NCBI GenBank assembly: GCA_003576845.1
Contig: QEVJ01000014.1
Location: 1 to 60,319, forward strand
Length of the DNA: 60,319 nt
Direction of reading: 5' to 3'
DNA from: Planctomycetota bacterium
GTDB taxonomy: Bacteria; Planctomycetota; Planctomycetia; Pirellulales; PLA5
The notes under the pieces are model-generated. The model worked only from the letters and a program-made list of their open reading frames with translations, ran no database searches and had not been told where the DNA came from. This document shows positions 1-8,910 of the stretch, one piece after another. The translations under genes and the position numbers were made by a program. How positions within the stretch are numbered: position 1 is the stretch's first letter; each line of letters opens with the position of its first letter.

Positions 1-219
1 CGGTCAACGTCGTCTGGACGTTCGTGTACCCGAGTCGTTCTCTCACAACCTTGACGTGTTCGCCCGCCGCCAGGATCAGCGTTGCCGCCGTGTGGCGCAG
101 GTCGTGAAACCGGATCGGCGGAACCCCAGCCGCCTCGATTGTCGGCTCGAACGAGTATTCCATCACGACGGGGCGGTAAAGCATGTTCCCATGCGTCCCG
201 ACGAACACGGCCGAAACAT
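1..219 (-). pseudogene. Tyrosine recombinase (phage-type integrase), C-terminal fragment, cut by window edge
   Basis: The minus-strand frame whose codons include 107-109 encodes the hallmark FHDLRHTAATL (Arg and His of the catalytic box) followed by a segment ending GEHVKVVRERLGYTNVQTTL, which is the classical integrase C-terminal box II and the helix leading to the catalytic Tyr. The Tyr itself lies beyond base 1. Upstream, residues like VFVGTHGNMLYRPVV also fit an integrase. Similarity stops at about 217-219, where an unrelated transposase fragment begins, so the gene has lost its N-terminal DNA-binding and core regions. It is a remnant of an integrated element. The family assignment is firm; whether it is part of a larger element cannot be judged from this side. 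Confidence 0.8.
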
Positions 220-402
220 GCCTTGCAGCGCGCGGGTAATGTGTGGAAACAGCCGGTGCTCGATCGGATTGTACTTCGAGCAGCCCGGAGGGTAGCGTGC
301 AACGTGAATTGCCAAGTTCGTGCGATCCGCCACGCGTTGCAATTGCTCTTTGAACACAATCCGCCGCGAATTGGCGTCGCCGACGTTCTCGCAAATTCTC
401 AC
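220..402 (-). pseudogene. ISAzo13-family transposase, internal fragment
   Basis: The minus-strand reading frame contains RYPPGCSKYNPIEHRLFPHI followed by TRALQG, a near-perfect match to the conserved C-terminal region of ISAzo13-type transposases (SKYNPIEHRLFPH is diagnostic). The preceding residues (DANSRRIVFKEQLQRVAD) fit the segment just upstream in the family. No start, no earlier catalytic motifs and no terminal inverted repeats are visible. The similarity ends exactly where the integrase remnant begins, in a different frame, so two decayed mobile genes are fused at about 219. Non-functional. Confidence 0.8.
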
Positions 403-451
403 GACGAATCTGAAGTTGATTTCGGGATTCGAGCATCAATTATTCAGCTCG

Positions 452-649
452 ATGGAGGTGCGTGAGTGGCAAGGCCTACCTCCATTTCATGGCTTTGTAT
501 ACTCGAATTATTGTCACCGTGGGGCTTGGGTCGTAACCGACCGTGGCCAGATTGAGCCTATCGGCCATGTCGAACTACTTCCATCGTCAGCAGATGGTGG
601 TGCGACGTTGAAGGAAATGCAACGACTATTCGACGATCCGACGCGTTGA
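452..649 (+). CDS. Possible small protein or gene remnant, unknown
   Basis: A 65-residue open frame from ATG 452 to TGA 647-649 has a plausible globular composition (MEVREWQGLPPFHGFVYSNY at the start) and lower GC than its neighbours. No family is recognised and no strong ribosome-binding site is seen. It lies between the mobile-element scrap and the end of nadB, so it may be the 3' part of a gene disrupted by the insertion events. It could also be non-coding. Confidence 0.3.
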   Translation: MEVREWQGLPPFHGFVYSNYCHRGAWVVTDRGQIEPIGHVELLPSSADGGATLKEMQRLFDDPTR

Positions 650-670
650 ACTAGCAAACGTGCCCCTCGT

Positions 671-2302
671 TCAGCGCCGCACGGCGATGTGGCGTTTCCA
701 CTCGTCGCGGGGCGTCGGAAAGTCGCTGCGAAAATGGACGCCACGGCTTTCTTCGCGCTGGCGGGCCGCGGCGAGCATGATGTGGGCGATCGTGAGCAGG
801 TTCTGCAATTCCCAGCCGGCGGGATCGGCGAATTGGCGGGCCAGCACGTAACCGGACCATTGCTGCACGGCTTCGTCGGCTTCGGCCAAGCCTTCGGCAT
901 CGCGGCGGACCCCGGCATTGCGGCCCATCAGACTCGTGAGCGAGTTGCGAATGTCGACGAGATCGAGCGGCTCGTGCGATTCCGCGACGACCGAATTTTC
1001 GAGCGGAACCGCACGAAAGTTGTCCGGCATCGACGCCGCAACGGCGGTCGCGCCTTCGCCGGCCCGCGCGCCGAACACCATCGCTTCGAGCAGACTGTTC
1101 GAGGCGAGGCGATTCGCGCCGTGCAAGCCGCTGGACGAAACTTCGCCGGCTGCCCACAGTCCGTCGAGCGTGGTGCGGCCCAGGTCGTCGACCGTCAAGC
1201 CGCCGATCATATAGTGTGCGCCCGGGCGAACGGGAATCGGGTCTTCGGCGATGTCGAGGCCGAACTCGGCGCACTTGGCGGCGATGTGCGGAAACCGCGC
1301 CCGAACGCGGTCGGCGTCGAGGTGCGACATGTCGAGATAGACGTTCGAGTGCCGCGTCTTGGCCATCTGCGTGACGATCGCTTGCGACACCACGTCGCGC
1401 GGGGCCAGTTCGCCGCGCGGGTCGTAGTCGGGCATGAAGCGATAACCGTTGCGATCGACGAGCCGGGCGCCCTCGCCGCGCGCGGCTTCGGTGATCAACA
1501 TGCGGCTGCTGCCGGCGATGTAAAGAACGGTGGGATGGAACTGCATGAACTCCATGTCGCGGAGTTCGGCCCCGGCGCGAAAGGCCATCGCGTGTCCGTC
1601 GCCGGTGGCGACGCGGGGATTGGTCGTTTCGCGGTAGACTTGCCCGACGCCGCCGGTGCAGAGGATCGTTTGCTTCGCCCACAGCATGGTGAGGCCGCGA
1701 TCCTTGCGCCAGACGAGCGCGCCGCGGCACGCGCCGTCGACCGTGAGCAGGTCGAGCGTGAACGTGTCTTCCATCACGTCGACGTTGGGCAGGGCGCGGA
1801 CATGTTCGGTCATCGCCCGCATGACCTCGGCGCCGGTGGCGTCGCCGTTGGCGTGGATGATGCGTTCGTGGCTGTGCCCGCCTTCGCGGCCGAGCGCGAG
1901 GTGTCCGGCGACCCGATCGAAGCACGTGCCCCAGGCGATCAGTTCGTTGATCCGCCGCGGGGCTTCGTGGACTACCAGACCGACGATTCGCTCGTCGCAC
2001 AAGTCCGCGCCCGCGATGAGCGTGTCGCTAACGTGATCTTCGAAACGATCCTCGGGGTCGGTAACGCTGGCGATGCCACCCTGGGCGTAGTTGCTGTTCG
2101 ACTGGCGGAGGCTGTCCTTGGTAACGATCAATGCGGAGAGATTCGGCTCGACGGCGGAGGCGGCGCGAAGACCCGCCAGCCCGCTGCCGATAATCAGCAC
2201 ATCGGCGAATTGGTGCGGGGCGCGCTTGGGGTGGAACGGAACGAGGTAGCGGGGACCGAACTTGTCGGGAGTCAGGGGTCGGGGGTCGGGGGTCGGGGAC
2301 AT
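671..2302 (-). CDS. nadB: L-aspartate oxidase
   Basis: The FAD flavoprotein oxidises L-aspartate to iminoaspartate, the first step of de novo NAD synthesis, in the cytoplasm. An N-terminal dinucleotide-binding motif (VLIIGSGLAGLRAA) is followed by SNYAQGGIAS, the substrate/FAD-contact region GGHSHERIIHANG, and the GAHYMIGGLTVDDLGRTTLDGLWAAGE block typical of NadB. A helical C-terminal domain follows. At about 543 residues the length is normal. The start at ATG 2302 is the nearest ATG before the Rossmann motif; ATG 2380 in the same frame would add 26 residues without family support. The first codons lie inside a GGGGGTC heptad array. No nadA or nadC is adjacent. Gene family very secure; the exact start is less so. 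Confidence 0.95.
   Translation of the reverse strand: MSPTPDPRPLTPDKFGPRYLVPFHPKRAPHQFADVLIIGSGLAGLRAASAVEPNLSALIVTKDSLRQSNSNYAQGGIASVTDPEDRFEDHVSDTLIAGADLCDERIVGLVVHEAPRRINELIAWGTCFDRVAGHLALGREGGHSHERIIHANGDATGAEVMRAMTEHVRALPNVDVMEDTFTLDLLTVDGACRGALVWRKDRGLTMLWAKQTILCTGGVGQVYRETTNPRVATGDGHAMAFRAGAELRDMEFMQFHPTVLYIAGSSRMLITEAARGEGARLVDRNGYRFMPDYDPRGELAPRDVVSQAIVTQMAKTRHSNVYLDMSHLDADRVRARFPHIAAKCAEFGLDIAEDPIPVRPGAHYMIGGLTVDDLGRTTLDGLWAAGEVSSSGLHGANRLASNSLLEAMVFGARAGEGATAVAASMPDNFRAVPLENSVVAESHEPLDLVDIRNSLTSLMGRNAGVRRDAEGLAEADEAVQQWSGYVLARQFADPAGWELQNLLTIAHIMLAAARQREESRGVHFRSDFPTPRDEWKRHIAVRR
2275..2300. repeat. 7-bp-period tandem array (GGGGGTC) overlapping the nadB start
   Basis: Three to four consecutive heptads of GGGGTC(G) occupy the 5' end of nadB, so the protein would start MSPTPDPRPLTP, a repeat-encoded sequence. 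This is one of several heptad arrays in the window. Confidence 0.7.
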
Positions 2303-2667
2303 GATTTGCCAGCTACATTCAATCGCGCTCGGCCGAACATCGTCTAATCGCAAGTCCACGTGCTCCGAGGCACCGAGCATCCAGGCCCGGAAACGAAGCG
2401 ACGCGGTTTCTACCGACCATGATACTTCTGACCCGTGGTTCCCGACACCGGCATCGGGACGGCTGCGGCTTGAAAGTCGTTGGCCAAGGAGTCGACGGGA
2501 GTTGGCTTTCTTTGGGCCGTGGGCTTAAAATGAGTTGGTCCTTCCGGGGCCGCGGTGGCGGTCCCATTTGCTCGCCTGCCTATTGAATCTTCGCTTGCGT
2601 CACCGCTCGGCGGATTTGCTTGCCATTGCCGCTGCGCGCCGAACGACACCGTACCGGAGCCTTGACG

Positions 2668-4140
2668 ATGTGGCCTGCCGATCGTCGTGTTGCCTTTGCC
2701 GAGAGTGTTTTTTCGCGGCGCGAGATACTTCGGCGGAGCGGCTTGGGCTTGGGAATGTTGGGACTCGCCGGGCTGTTCGGCGATGAGCTGGCCGGCCTCG
2801 CCAGGGCTGACTCCGGTTATCAAAACCCGATGGCCCCCAAGCCGCCGCACTTTCCCGGCAAGGCCAAGCGGGTGATCCACATCTTCGCCAACGGCGGCTG
2901 CTCGCACGTCGATACGTTCGATCCCAAGCCGCTGCTGGCGAAATACGTGGGCAAAGAGCTGCCGACGCCGAATCTGCCGACCGAGCGGAAGACGGGGGCC
3001 GCGTTCCCGTCGCCGTATAAGTTCGCCAAGTACGGCCAGAGCGGCATCGAGGTCAGCGAGCTGTTTGCGAACGTCGCCCGGCATATCGACGACATCGCCG
3101 TGATCCGCTCGATGCACGCCGACGTGCCGAATCATGAACCGTCGCTGATGCTGATGAACTGCGGCGAAAGCCGGCTCACGCGGCCGAGCATGGGAAGCTG
3201 GGTGACGTATGGCCTGGGCACGGATAATCAAAATCTACCGGGTTTTATCGCGATGTGCCCCGGCGGGTATCCGATCAAGGAAACGCAGAACTGGCAGGCC
3301 GCGTTTTTGCCCGGGGTGTATCAAGGAACGCACGTCGACACGCGGAACACGTCGATCGACAAGCTCCTGGCGGATATCCGCAACTCGCGACTGAACATGG
3401 ACGAGCAGCGGGCACAACTCGATCTGGTCCGGAAGCTCAACGAACAGCACGCCGAAGCCCGACAGCACGATCCGGCGCTCGAGGCGCGGATTCATTCGTT
3501 CGAGCTGGCGTATCGGATGCAGCGGGAAGCCGCCGAGGCGTTCGATTTCAGCCGCGAGCCGGCCCAAATCCACAAGCTCTACGGCATCGGCAATCCGCAG
3601 ACGGCCTTGCACGGACGGCAGATGCTCGTCGCCCGGCGACTGGTCGAGCGGGGAGTGCGGTTCGTGCAGATCTGGCACGGACAGGGACAACCCTGGGACA
3701 GCCACGACGACATCGAAGTGAACCACCGGCGGCTCGCCGGCGAGTGCGACCAGCCGATCGCCGCGTTGCTCGCGGACCTGAAGCAGCGCGGGCTGCTCGA
3801 AGAGACGCTCGTCTTGTGGGCCGGCGAATTCGGCCGCACGCCGACGGTCGAGTTGCCGCAGCCGGGGGCGAACGCCGGCAAGATCAACGGCCGAGATCAC
3901 AACCACTACGGCTTTACCGTGTGGATGGCCGGCGGCGGCGTCCGCGGCGGACAGGTCTACGGCGCGACCGATCCGTTCGGCTTTCAGGCGGTCGAGAACA
4001 AGATGCACGTGCACGATTTGCACGCGACGATTCTGCATTTGCTCGGGTTCGACCACGAGCGGCTTACGTATCGGTATGCCGGGCGAGATTTCCGGTTGAC
4101 CGACGTGCATGGGCGCGTGGTGAAGGAGTTGGTGGCGTAG
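2668..4140 (+). CDS. DUF1501 family protein, Tat-exported
   Basis: This 490-residue protein has the planctomycete DUF1501 architecture, an alkaline-phosphatase/sulfatase-like fold of unknown substrate. The N-terminus carries a twin-arginine signal (SRREILRRSG followed by a Gly/Leu-rich hydrophobic core), so export in folded form is expected. Family blocks seen include FANGGCSHVDTFDPKP, RSMHADVPNHEPS, the WDSHDDIEVNHRRLAGE segment, LVLWAGEFGRTP and NGRDHNHYGFTVWMAGGG. ATG 2668 is preferred because it places the Tat motif close to the N-terminus. DUF1501 genes usually sit beside a cytochrome/DUF1549 gene, which is absent here. Instead a PQQ-propeller lipoprotein gene follows after 42 bp and probably shares the transcript. 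Confidence 0.92.
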   Translation: MWPADRRVAFAESVFSRREILRRSGLGLGMLGLAGLFGDELAGLARADSGYQNPMAPKPPHFPGKAKRVIHIFANGGCSHVDTFDPKPLLAKYVGKELPTPNLPTERKTGAAFPSPYKFAKYGQSGIEVSELFANVARHIDDIAVIRSMHADVPNHEPSLMLMNCGESRLTRPSMGSWVTYGLGTDNQNLPGFIAMCPGGYPIKETQNWQAAFLPGVYQGTHVDTRNTSIDKLLADIRNSRLNMDEQRAQLDLVRKLNEQHAEARQHDPALEARIHSFELAYRMQREAAEAFDFSREPAQIHKLYGIGNPQTALHGRQMLVARRLVERGVRFVQIWHGQGQPWDSHDDIEVNHRRLAGECDQPIAALLADLKQRGLLEETLVLWAGEFGRTPTVELPQPGANAGKINGRDHNHYGFTVWMAGGGVRGGQVYGATDPFGFQAVENKMHVHDLHATILHLLGFDHERLTYRYAGRDFRLTDVHGRVVKELVA

Positions 4141-4150
4141 GACGGGGACG

Positions 4151-4174
4151 GGATTCGGCATTCAGGATTCGGGG
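4151..4174. repeat. 7-bp-period array ahead of the PQQ-propeller gene
   Basis: Heptads ATTCGGC, ATTCAGG and ATTCGGG run consecutively between the DUF1501 stop and the ribosome-binding site of the next gene. The array abuts the GGGGAAGAGA segment that serves as Shine-Dalgarno. Confidence 0.65.
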
Positions 4175-4182
4175 AAGAGAAT

Positions 4183-5466
4183 ATGACGGCGAAGACATTG
4201 TTGGCGGCGGCTTTGGCGTTGGCCCTCGTTGGTTGCGATGCGGCGGCGGAGAGTAATCCCTTGCCGGAAGGTTACGTTGCGGCGCTCGTTAAGCCGGCGG
4301 AGAAGGTCGCCGGCGCGGATTGGCCGCGGTATTTGGGGCCGTTGGGGACCGGCGTATCGCACGAGACGGGCTGGTCGGCCGAGTTTCCCGAAGATGGCCC
4401 GAAAAAACTCTGGACGGCGAAGATCGGCACGGGGTTTTGCAGCATCGCGATCGCCGCCGGCAAGGCATACACGATGGGCCACGCCGACGGGAACGACACG
4501 GTGTTCGCGTTCGACGCGGCGACCGGCAAGGAAATCTGGAAGCATTCGTATCCGTGCGAGTTGGTCGACAACCTGCACGAAGGCGGCCCGGCCGCGACGC
4601 CGACCGTCGACGGCAATCGCGTCTACACGTGCAGCAAGGAGGGCCACGTCTTTGCGCTCGACGCGGCGACCGGCGACGTCGTTTGGAAGGCCGAGTTACA
4701 GACGCTCCTCGACGTCAAAATGCCGACGTGGGGTTTCTCGGGATCGCCCACCGTCGTCGGAGACCTGCTCGTTCTGGATGCCGGCCGCGTCGTCGGGCTC
4801 CGCAAGGCGACGGGCGAGGTCGCGTGGAAGACGGAAGACAAGTTCAAGCCCGGCTACGGCTCCGCGACGGCCTTCGACCACAACGGCGAGAAACTGCTGG
4901 CCGTGCTGAACAACGAGTTATTGTTGGTGCTGCGGGCGAAAGACGGCAGCGAAGTCGCCCGGCAAGAATGGGTCACGTCGTTCGACACGTCGGCGTGCAC
5001 GCCGTTCGTGCTGGGCGACACGATCTTCATTTCGACCGGCTACGGCAAAGGCGCCGGGCTGTTTCGGCTCGTCGACGGCAAGCTGGAACTCGTGTACGAG
5101 AACAAGTCGCTGCGGAATCACATAAACAACTCGATCTTCCACGACGGCTGCGTGTACGGCTTCGACGGGCAAGCGAATCAGTCGCGGACCTGCAAGCTCG
5201 TGTGCATGGACTATCAGACGGGCGAGGTGAAATGGGAGGAGCGCGGCCTGGGCTGCGGCTCGCTGATCGTCGTTGATGGCAAGCTCGTCTGCCTGGGCGA
5301 CAAAGGAACGCTCGCGATCGCGCCCGCTACGCCGGAAGGATTCAAGCCGACGGCCAAGGCGGACGTGCTCACCGGCAAATGCTGGACGACCCCGGCCCTG
5401 TCGCATGGCCGCATATACTGCCGCAATGCGGAGGGCGACCTGGTGTGTCTGGACGCGTCGAAATAA
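4183..5466 (+). CDS. PQQ-like beta-propeller repeat lipoprotein
   Basis: The 427-residue protein is predicted to be secreted and lipid-anchored. Residues 1-19 form a short hydrophobic signal ending in the lipobox LVGC (Cys19). The rest is built of WD/PQQ-type blades marked by the recurring signature ATGxxxW (FDAATGKEIWK, LDAATGDVVWK, RKATGEVAWK, DYQTGEVKWEE). Planctomycetes carry many such proteins with no proven substrate, and true PQQ dehydrogenase residues are not evident. It is co-directional with the DUF1501 gene 42 bp upstream, so an operon is likely. The start ATG 4183 follows a GA-rich ribosome-binding site. Confidence 0.9.
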   Translation: MTAKTLLAAALALALVGCDAAAESNPLPEGYVAALVKPAEKVAGADWPRYLGPLGTGVSHETGWSAEFPEDGPKKLWTAKIGTGFCSIAIAAGKAYTMGHADGNDTVFAFDAATGKEIWKHSYPCELVDNLHEGGPAATPTVDGNRVYTCSKEGHVFALDAATGDVVWKAELQTLLDVKMPTWGFSGSPTVVGDLLVLDAGRVVGLRKATGEVAWKTEDKFKPGYGSATAFDHNGEKLLAVLNNELLLVLRAKDGSEVARQEWVTSFDTSACTPFVLGDTIFISTGYGKGAGLFRLVDGKLELVYENKSLRNHINNSIFHDGCVYGFDGQANQSRTCKLVCMDYQTGEVKWEERGLGCGSLIVVDGKLVCLGDKGTLAIAPATPEGFKPTAKADVLTGKCWTTPALSHGRIYCRNAEGDLVCLDASK

Positions 5467-5874
5467 TGCTGGGTAGGTTTCAAGGATCAAGTATCAAGTC
5501 TTAAGTTTCAAGGCTCAAATAAGGTTATAAGTCTAAGGCTTGACGTCGAGACGCGCGGCGCGTTCCGCGAAATAACGCGACTTGCGGTCTTACCCTTTCA
5601 CCCTGAGCCTTGTATCTTTTTTGAAGCTTGAAACTTAAGACTTGAATCTTAAATGAAGGGCTTTTGCCGCTCCCGCGAACGCGCCTCTTTCTTCCCGGCG
5701 GTCACAACTCTCGTCCCCGTAGGCACTTCGCGATTCCGCCAAGAATCGCACGCCGCAGCCGAATAGCCACTCGGCGGCGGGGCAGTTAAAATTACCCGTA
5801 GCTGCCCCGTGATTGGGGATCATTTGCTCGCCGCTGGCAGTCATCGTGCGAGCAAGGCGCCGGAGTTTTGTTAG
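5467..5874. other. Intergenic region with a long inverted repeat
   Basis: This stretch of about 400 bp has no credible gene. Its first half holds the heptad-based inverted repeat described separately (5479-5653). The second half is ordinary sequence leading to the next gene, with no clear terminator or promoter. Confidence 0.6.
5479..5653. repeat. Heptad array with inverted copy (potential hairpin)
   Basis: The left part runs in 7-bp steps (TCAAGGA, TCAAGTA, TCAAGTC, TTAAGTT, TCAAGGC). The right part runs CTTGAAA, CTTAAGA, CTTGAAT, CTTAAAT. Bases 5495-5512 (CAAGTCTTAAGTTTCAAG) and 5627-5644 are a perfect 18-bp inverted repeat separated by 114 bp. This looks like a small non-coding repetitive element. 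It has no inverted termini or ORF of an insertion sequence. Confidence 0.75.
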
Positions 5875-6717
5875 ATGAGCACGACACAACAGGCCGTCGG
5901 TGAAGATCATTCTGGACCTGTCTCGCACGATGCGACGGAGCGGCGTCAGGGAATCGTCCGATCGGCGGTCGCAGCGACTGGGCAATTCATCTACTGGCTC
6001 GTGCTGCTTCCCGTCAGGCTGTTCAAAGCCCGCAAGGTCGCGCCGGACGTCATCGTCGTCTATTCGGTGCATCCGAGTTTCTTCTTGTGGCTGCTCGTCG
6101 CGGCCGGATTCCTGATGGCCGCGGTCGTGCGCACGTGGGAAGGGGCCGCCGGCGTCATGGGTTGGGTCTACGTCTGGTTGATCGTCTACTTCCTGTTTAC
6201 GCTCCTCTACGATTTCAGCACGAAGAAGCTCGCCCTTTGGGCGGGAATCGTGATGCTCGTCTGGCTCGCGGCCAAGTACGTCGAACATCTCCGCGATGTG
6301 GTCGTCGTCGGCCACGTTGTGCATTATCTTGCCGGACTCGCGCCGAAGCTCGACCCCGGCACAGTCACGGTGATTAGCTGGCTGTTGTTCTTTCCGTGGC
6401 TCGGGTCCGTGGCGCAAATGATTCTCAATGGCCGGAAGCGATTTACCCCCAACGAAATCGGCGAGTTTCACTTCGGCGAGGGAAGCGAACTCACCGACCG
6501 CACGGGGTTGCGGTTCCGCACCAGCTATCGCGACGTGCTGGAAACCGTCCTGACGTTCGGCGGCGGCGACCTCGTCGCGGTCGACAACCACCAGAACGAA
6601 ATCAAACGCTGGAACAACATCGTCGGCCTGTTCTTCATGTGGAAATATCTCGACCGCATCTTGCATCAACGGGCAGTCGTCGAAAGCGGAGACGCCGCAA
6701 CCGACGCCGAGACATAA
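5875..6717 (+). CDS. Hypothetical multi-pass membrane protein
   Basis: I do not recognise a family. The 280-residue protein has a soluble N-terminus of about 35 residues and then several hydrophobic segments (around FIYWLVLLPVRLF, SFFLWLLVAAGFLMAAVV, GWVYVWLIVYFLFTLLY, LALWAGIVMLVWLA and VISWLLFFPWLG). The C-terminal half is soluble and mixed alpha/beta, containing GEFHFGEGSELTDRTGLRFR. It is co-directional with the permease gene 139 bp downstream and may be co-transcribed. ATG 5875 is the first good start after the intergenic repeat. Function unknown. Confidence 0.75.
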   Translation: MSTTQQAVGEDHSGPVSHDATERRQGIVRSAVAATGQFIYWLVLLPVRLFKARKVAPDVIVVYSVHPSFFLWLLVAAGFLMAAVVRTWEGAAGVMGWVYVWLIVYFLFTLLYDFSTKKLALWAGIVMLVWLAAKYVEHLRDVVVVGHVVHYLAGLAPKLDPGTVTVISWLLFFPWLGSVAQMILNGRKRFTPNEIGEFHFGEGSELTDRTGLRFRTSYRDVLETVLTFGGGDLVAVDNHQNEIKRWNNIVGLFFMWKYLDRILHQRAVVESGDAATDAET

Positions 6718-6855
6718 GGCCACCGCGTGCATTGCCGCGCAGCGCCGCGCGTCGCGCTGAACCTCGGCGCTGCGCGGCTTGTCTGATTTGCGAAGATTCG
6801 CTCCGGAAATCCTCTCCCGGCGAACGATCGGGTGGGGCAATGCCATCGAAAATCC

Positions 6856-8894
6856 ATGAAAAACAATCTTTTCGGGCGCGCCGATGCTCCGCGGCATTGG
6901 CTGTTCGTGCTATGCCTGATCGGGCTCGACTATTTCAGCACGCTCGCCTATCTACCGTCGATCGCGGTCGACGCCGCCGGTTCGTTCGCGCCGCTTTCCG
7001 CGCTGCTGATCGTGCTCGTCACGTGGCTCCTCGTCGTGCCCGTGTATGCCTACATCGTCGGGCGCTCGCCGCGAGGGCGCGGCGCGATCGGGCTGCTCGA
7101 TCAACTCATCGCCGGTTGGCGCGGCAAGTTGATCGTGCTCGCGCTGTTGGGGTTCGCGGCAGCGGACTTCGTCGTCACACGGAGCCTGTCGATCGCGGAT
7201 GCTACCGAGCACTTGCTGCACAACCCACACGGCCACGAGCTGCTCGACGGACTTGCGCCGGTCGCCGACGAATGCCGCGTGTGGTTGGGCGATGAAATCT
7301 GCGATCGGGTCGCGCCCTACCTTTCGCGGCCCGTGCTCGTCACGCTGGCATTGTCGATGCTCACGTTCGGATTCTGGTATCTGTTGCGGCGCGGGTTCAC
7401 GCGCGGCGTCGCGCTGCTGGCCACCGTCGTCGTCGGTTGCTATCTGACCGCCGTGGGCATCGTGGTCGGCAGCGGTCTGGTGCACATCGCGAAACATCCG
7501 CCGCTCGTCTTCGACTGGCTGGCCGACATCGGCGTATCGTACTCCGCCGGCGAAGGCGGATCATCGGGCGAATTCCCGTGGGCCGTCTGGTTCGCCGCGG
7601 CGATCTGGGCCTTTCCACAAGTCAGCCTCGGCTTGAGCGGTTTCGAACTGACCATGACGGTTGCGCCGCTCGTCCGCGGTTCGCGCCGCGACACGGCGTC
7701 GGACCCGGCCGCGATGGTCCGCAACGCGCGCAAACTCATTTTCGCGGCTGCGGCCGTCATGGGTGTGTTGCTAATCGGCTCGACACTTGTCTCGACGTTG
7801 CTCATTCCACGAGACGCACTGGCCGAAGGAGGTCCGGCGGCGCACCGGGCGCTCGCCTATCTGGCCCACGGCGCGCCGCTGGCCGACGGTCAACCGGCGA
7901 CGGTCCTCAATCCGCTATTCGGCGACCCGTTCGGCAATGCCTTCGACGCGGCGTCGACGGCAATCTTGTGCCTGGCCGGCGCGAGCGTGATGGTGGGGCT
8001 GGCCCGGCTCGTACCCGGCTATTTGCACCGTGCTGGAATGGACCTTTCCTGGGCCGGCAACGTGGGCATCGTCATGCACGTACTCAACGCCGTGATCTTG
8101 ATCGTGACGGTTGCGTTTCGGGCGAGCCTTGCCGATCAGCTTTGGGCGTACGCGACGAGCGTGCTGGTGCTCATCGGCGGCGCGGCGCTGGCGGCGACGC
8201 TCGATGCTCGGCGGCGTTGGTCCGGTTCGTGGGTTGGTCCGTGCATCGCCGGCGTGCTCGGCGTGGCGTTTCTTGCGTTCGTCGCGGCGGTCGGCTTGAC
8301 CGTTTCGATCAATCGCTCGGGCCTGGTGATCGCGCTGGCGTTCGTGGCCGCGATTTTCGCCACGTCGTTGATTTCTCGCTGGCTGCGCAGCACGGAATTG
8401 CGATTCGAGGGCTTCACGTTCGCCGACGCGGAATCTCGTGCCCGTTGGCAGCAATTCTGCGATATGGACCGGCTGATTCTCGTGCCGCATCGGCCGGGCT
8501 GGTCAACTCCGGCCGAACGCAACCGGATGATCCGCGAGGAATATCTGTTGTCGCCCGACGCGCCGCTCGTCTTCGTCGAAGTCGCGCTCGGCGACCCGAG
8601 CGAGTTCTACCAGCGGCCGCGAGTCCGCGTGGAGCGCGAAGGGGACCTGGAGATCATTCGCGTGTCAAGCGCCGTGTCGGTCTCGCACGTGCTCGCGGCC
8701 ATCGCGCTGGAAATGGCGAAAGTCGGCCGCCCGCCCACGCTGATCTTCGGTTGGTCGTTCGAAACGCCGCTGGCGGCCAATTTGAGCTTCTTGTTTCTCG
8801 GCGAGGGGAATATCCCGTGGATGGTCAAAGCCCTCGTACGCCGCGCCGCGCCGCGCCGGCACCCGAGCGTCAGCCGCGGATCATCATTGGCTGA
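6856..8894 (+). CDS. APC-superfamily permease-like protein, C-terminus frameshifted
   Basis: This integral membrane protein of about 680 residues has an N-terminus (PRHWLFVLCLIGLDYFSTLAY) and some 12 hydrophobic helices resembling amino-acid/cation APC transporters, followed by a soluble C-terminal domain of about 140 residues. ATG 6856 is chosen over ATG 6832 because the family begins near KNNLFGRAD. The frame breaks at 8839-8858, where CGCCG is present four times. Removing one unit restores an ending RRAAPAPERQPRIIIG and stop at 8894, which is what the family leads me to expect. Unshifted, the frame runs antisense through the ThuA gene to 9852, giving Arg/Val-rich nonsense. Either a real slippage mutation or switch, or a sequencing error. 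The substrate is not deducible. Confidence 0.8.
8839..8858. repeat. Pentanucleotide tandem repeat (CGCCG)4 causing a frameshift
   Basis: There are four exact copies of CGCCG inside the 3' end of the permease gene. Three copies would keep the C-terminal codons and the stop at 8894 in frame. Four copies shift the frame by two positions. Confidence 0.85.
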
Positions 8895-8910
8895 CGGTCG
8901 TGCCGGCGCA

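Noticed and set aside
689-2347. 552-residue open frame opposite nadB
   Set aside because: The sense strand encodes all NadB motifs. The antisense reading has no recognisable features.
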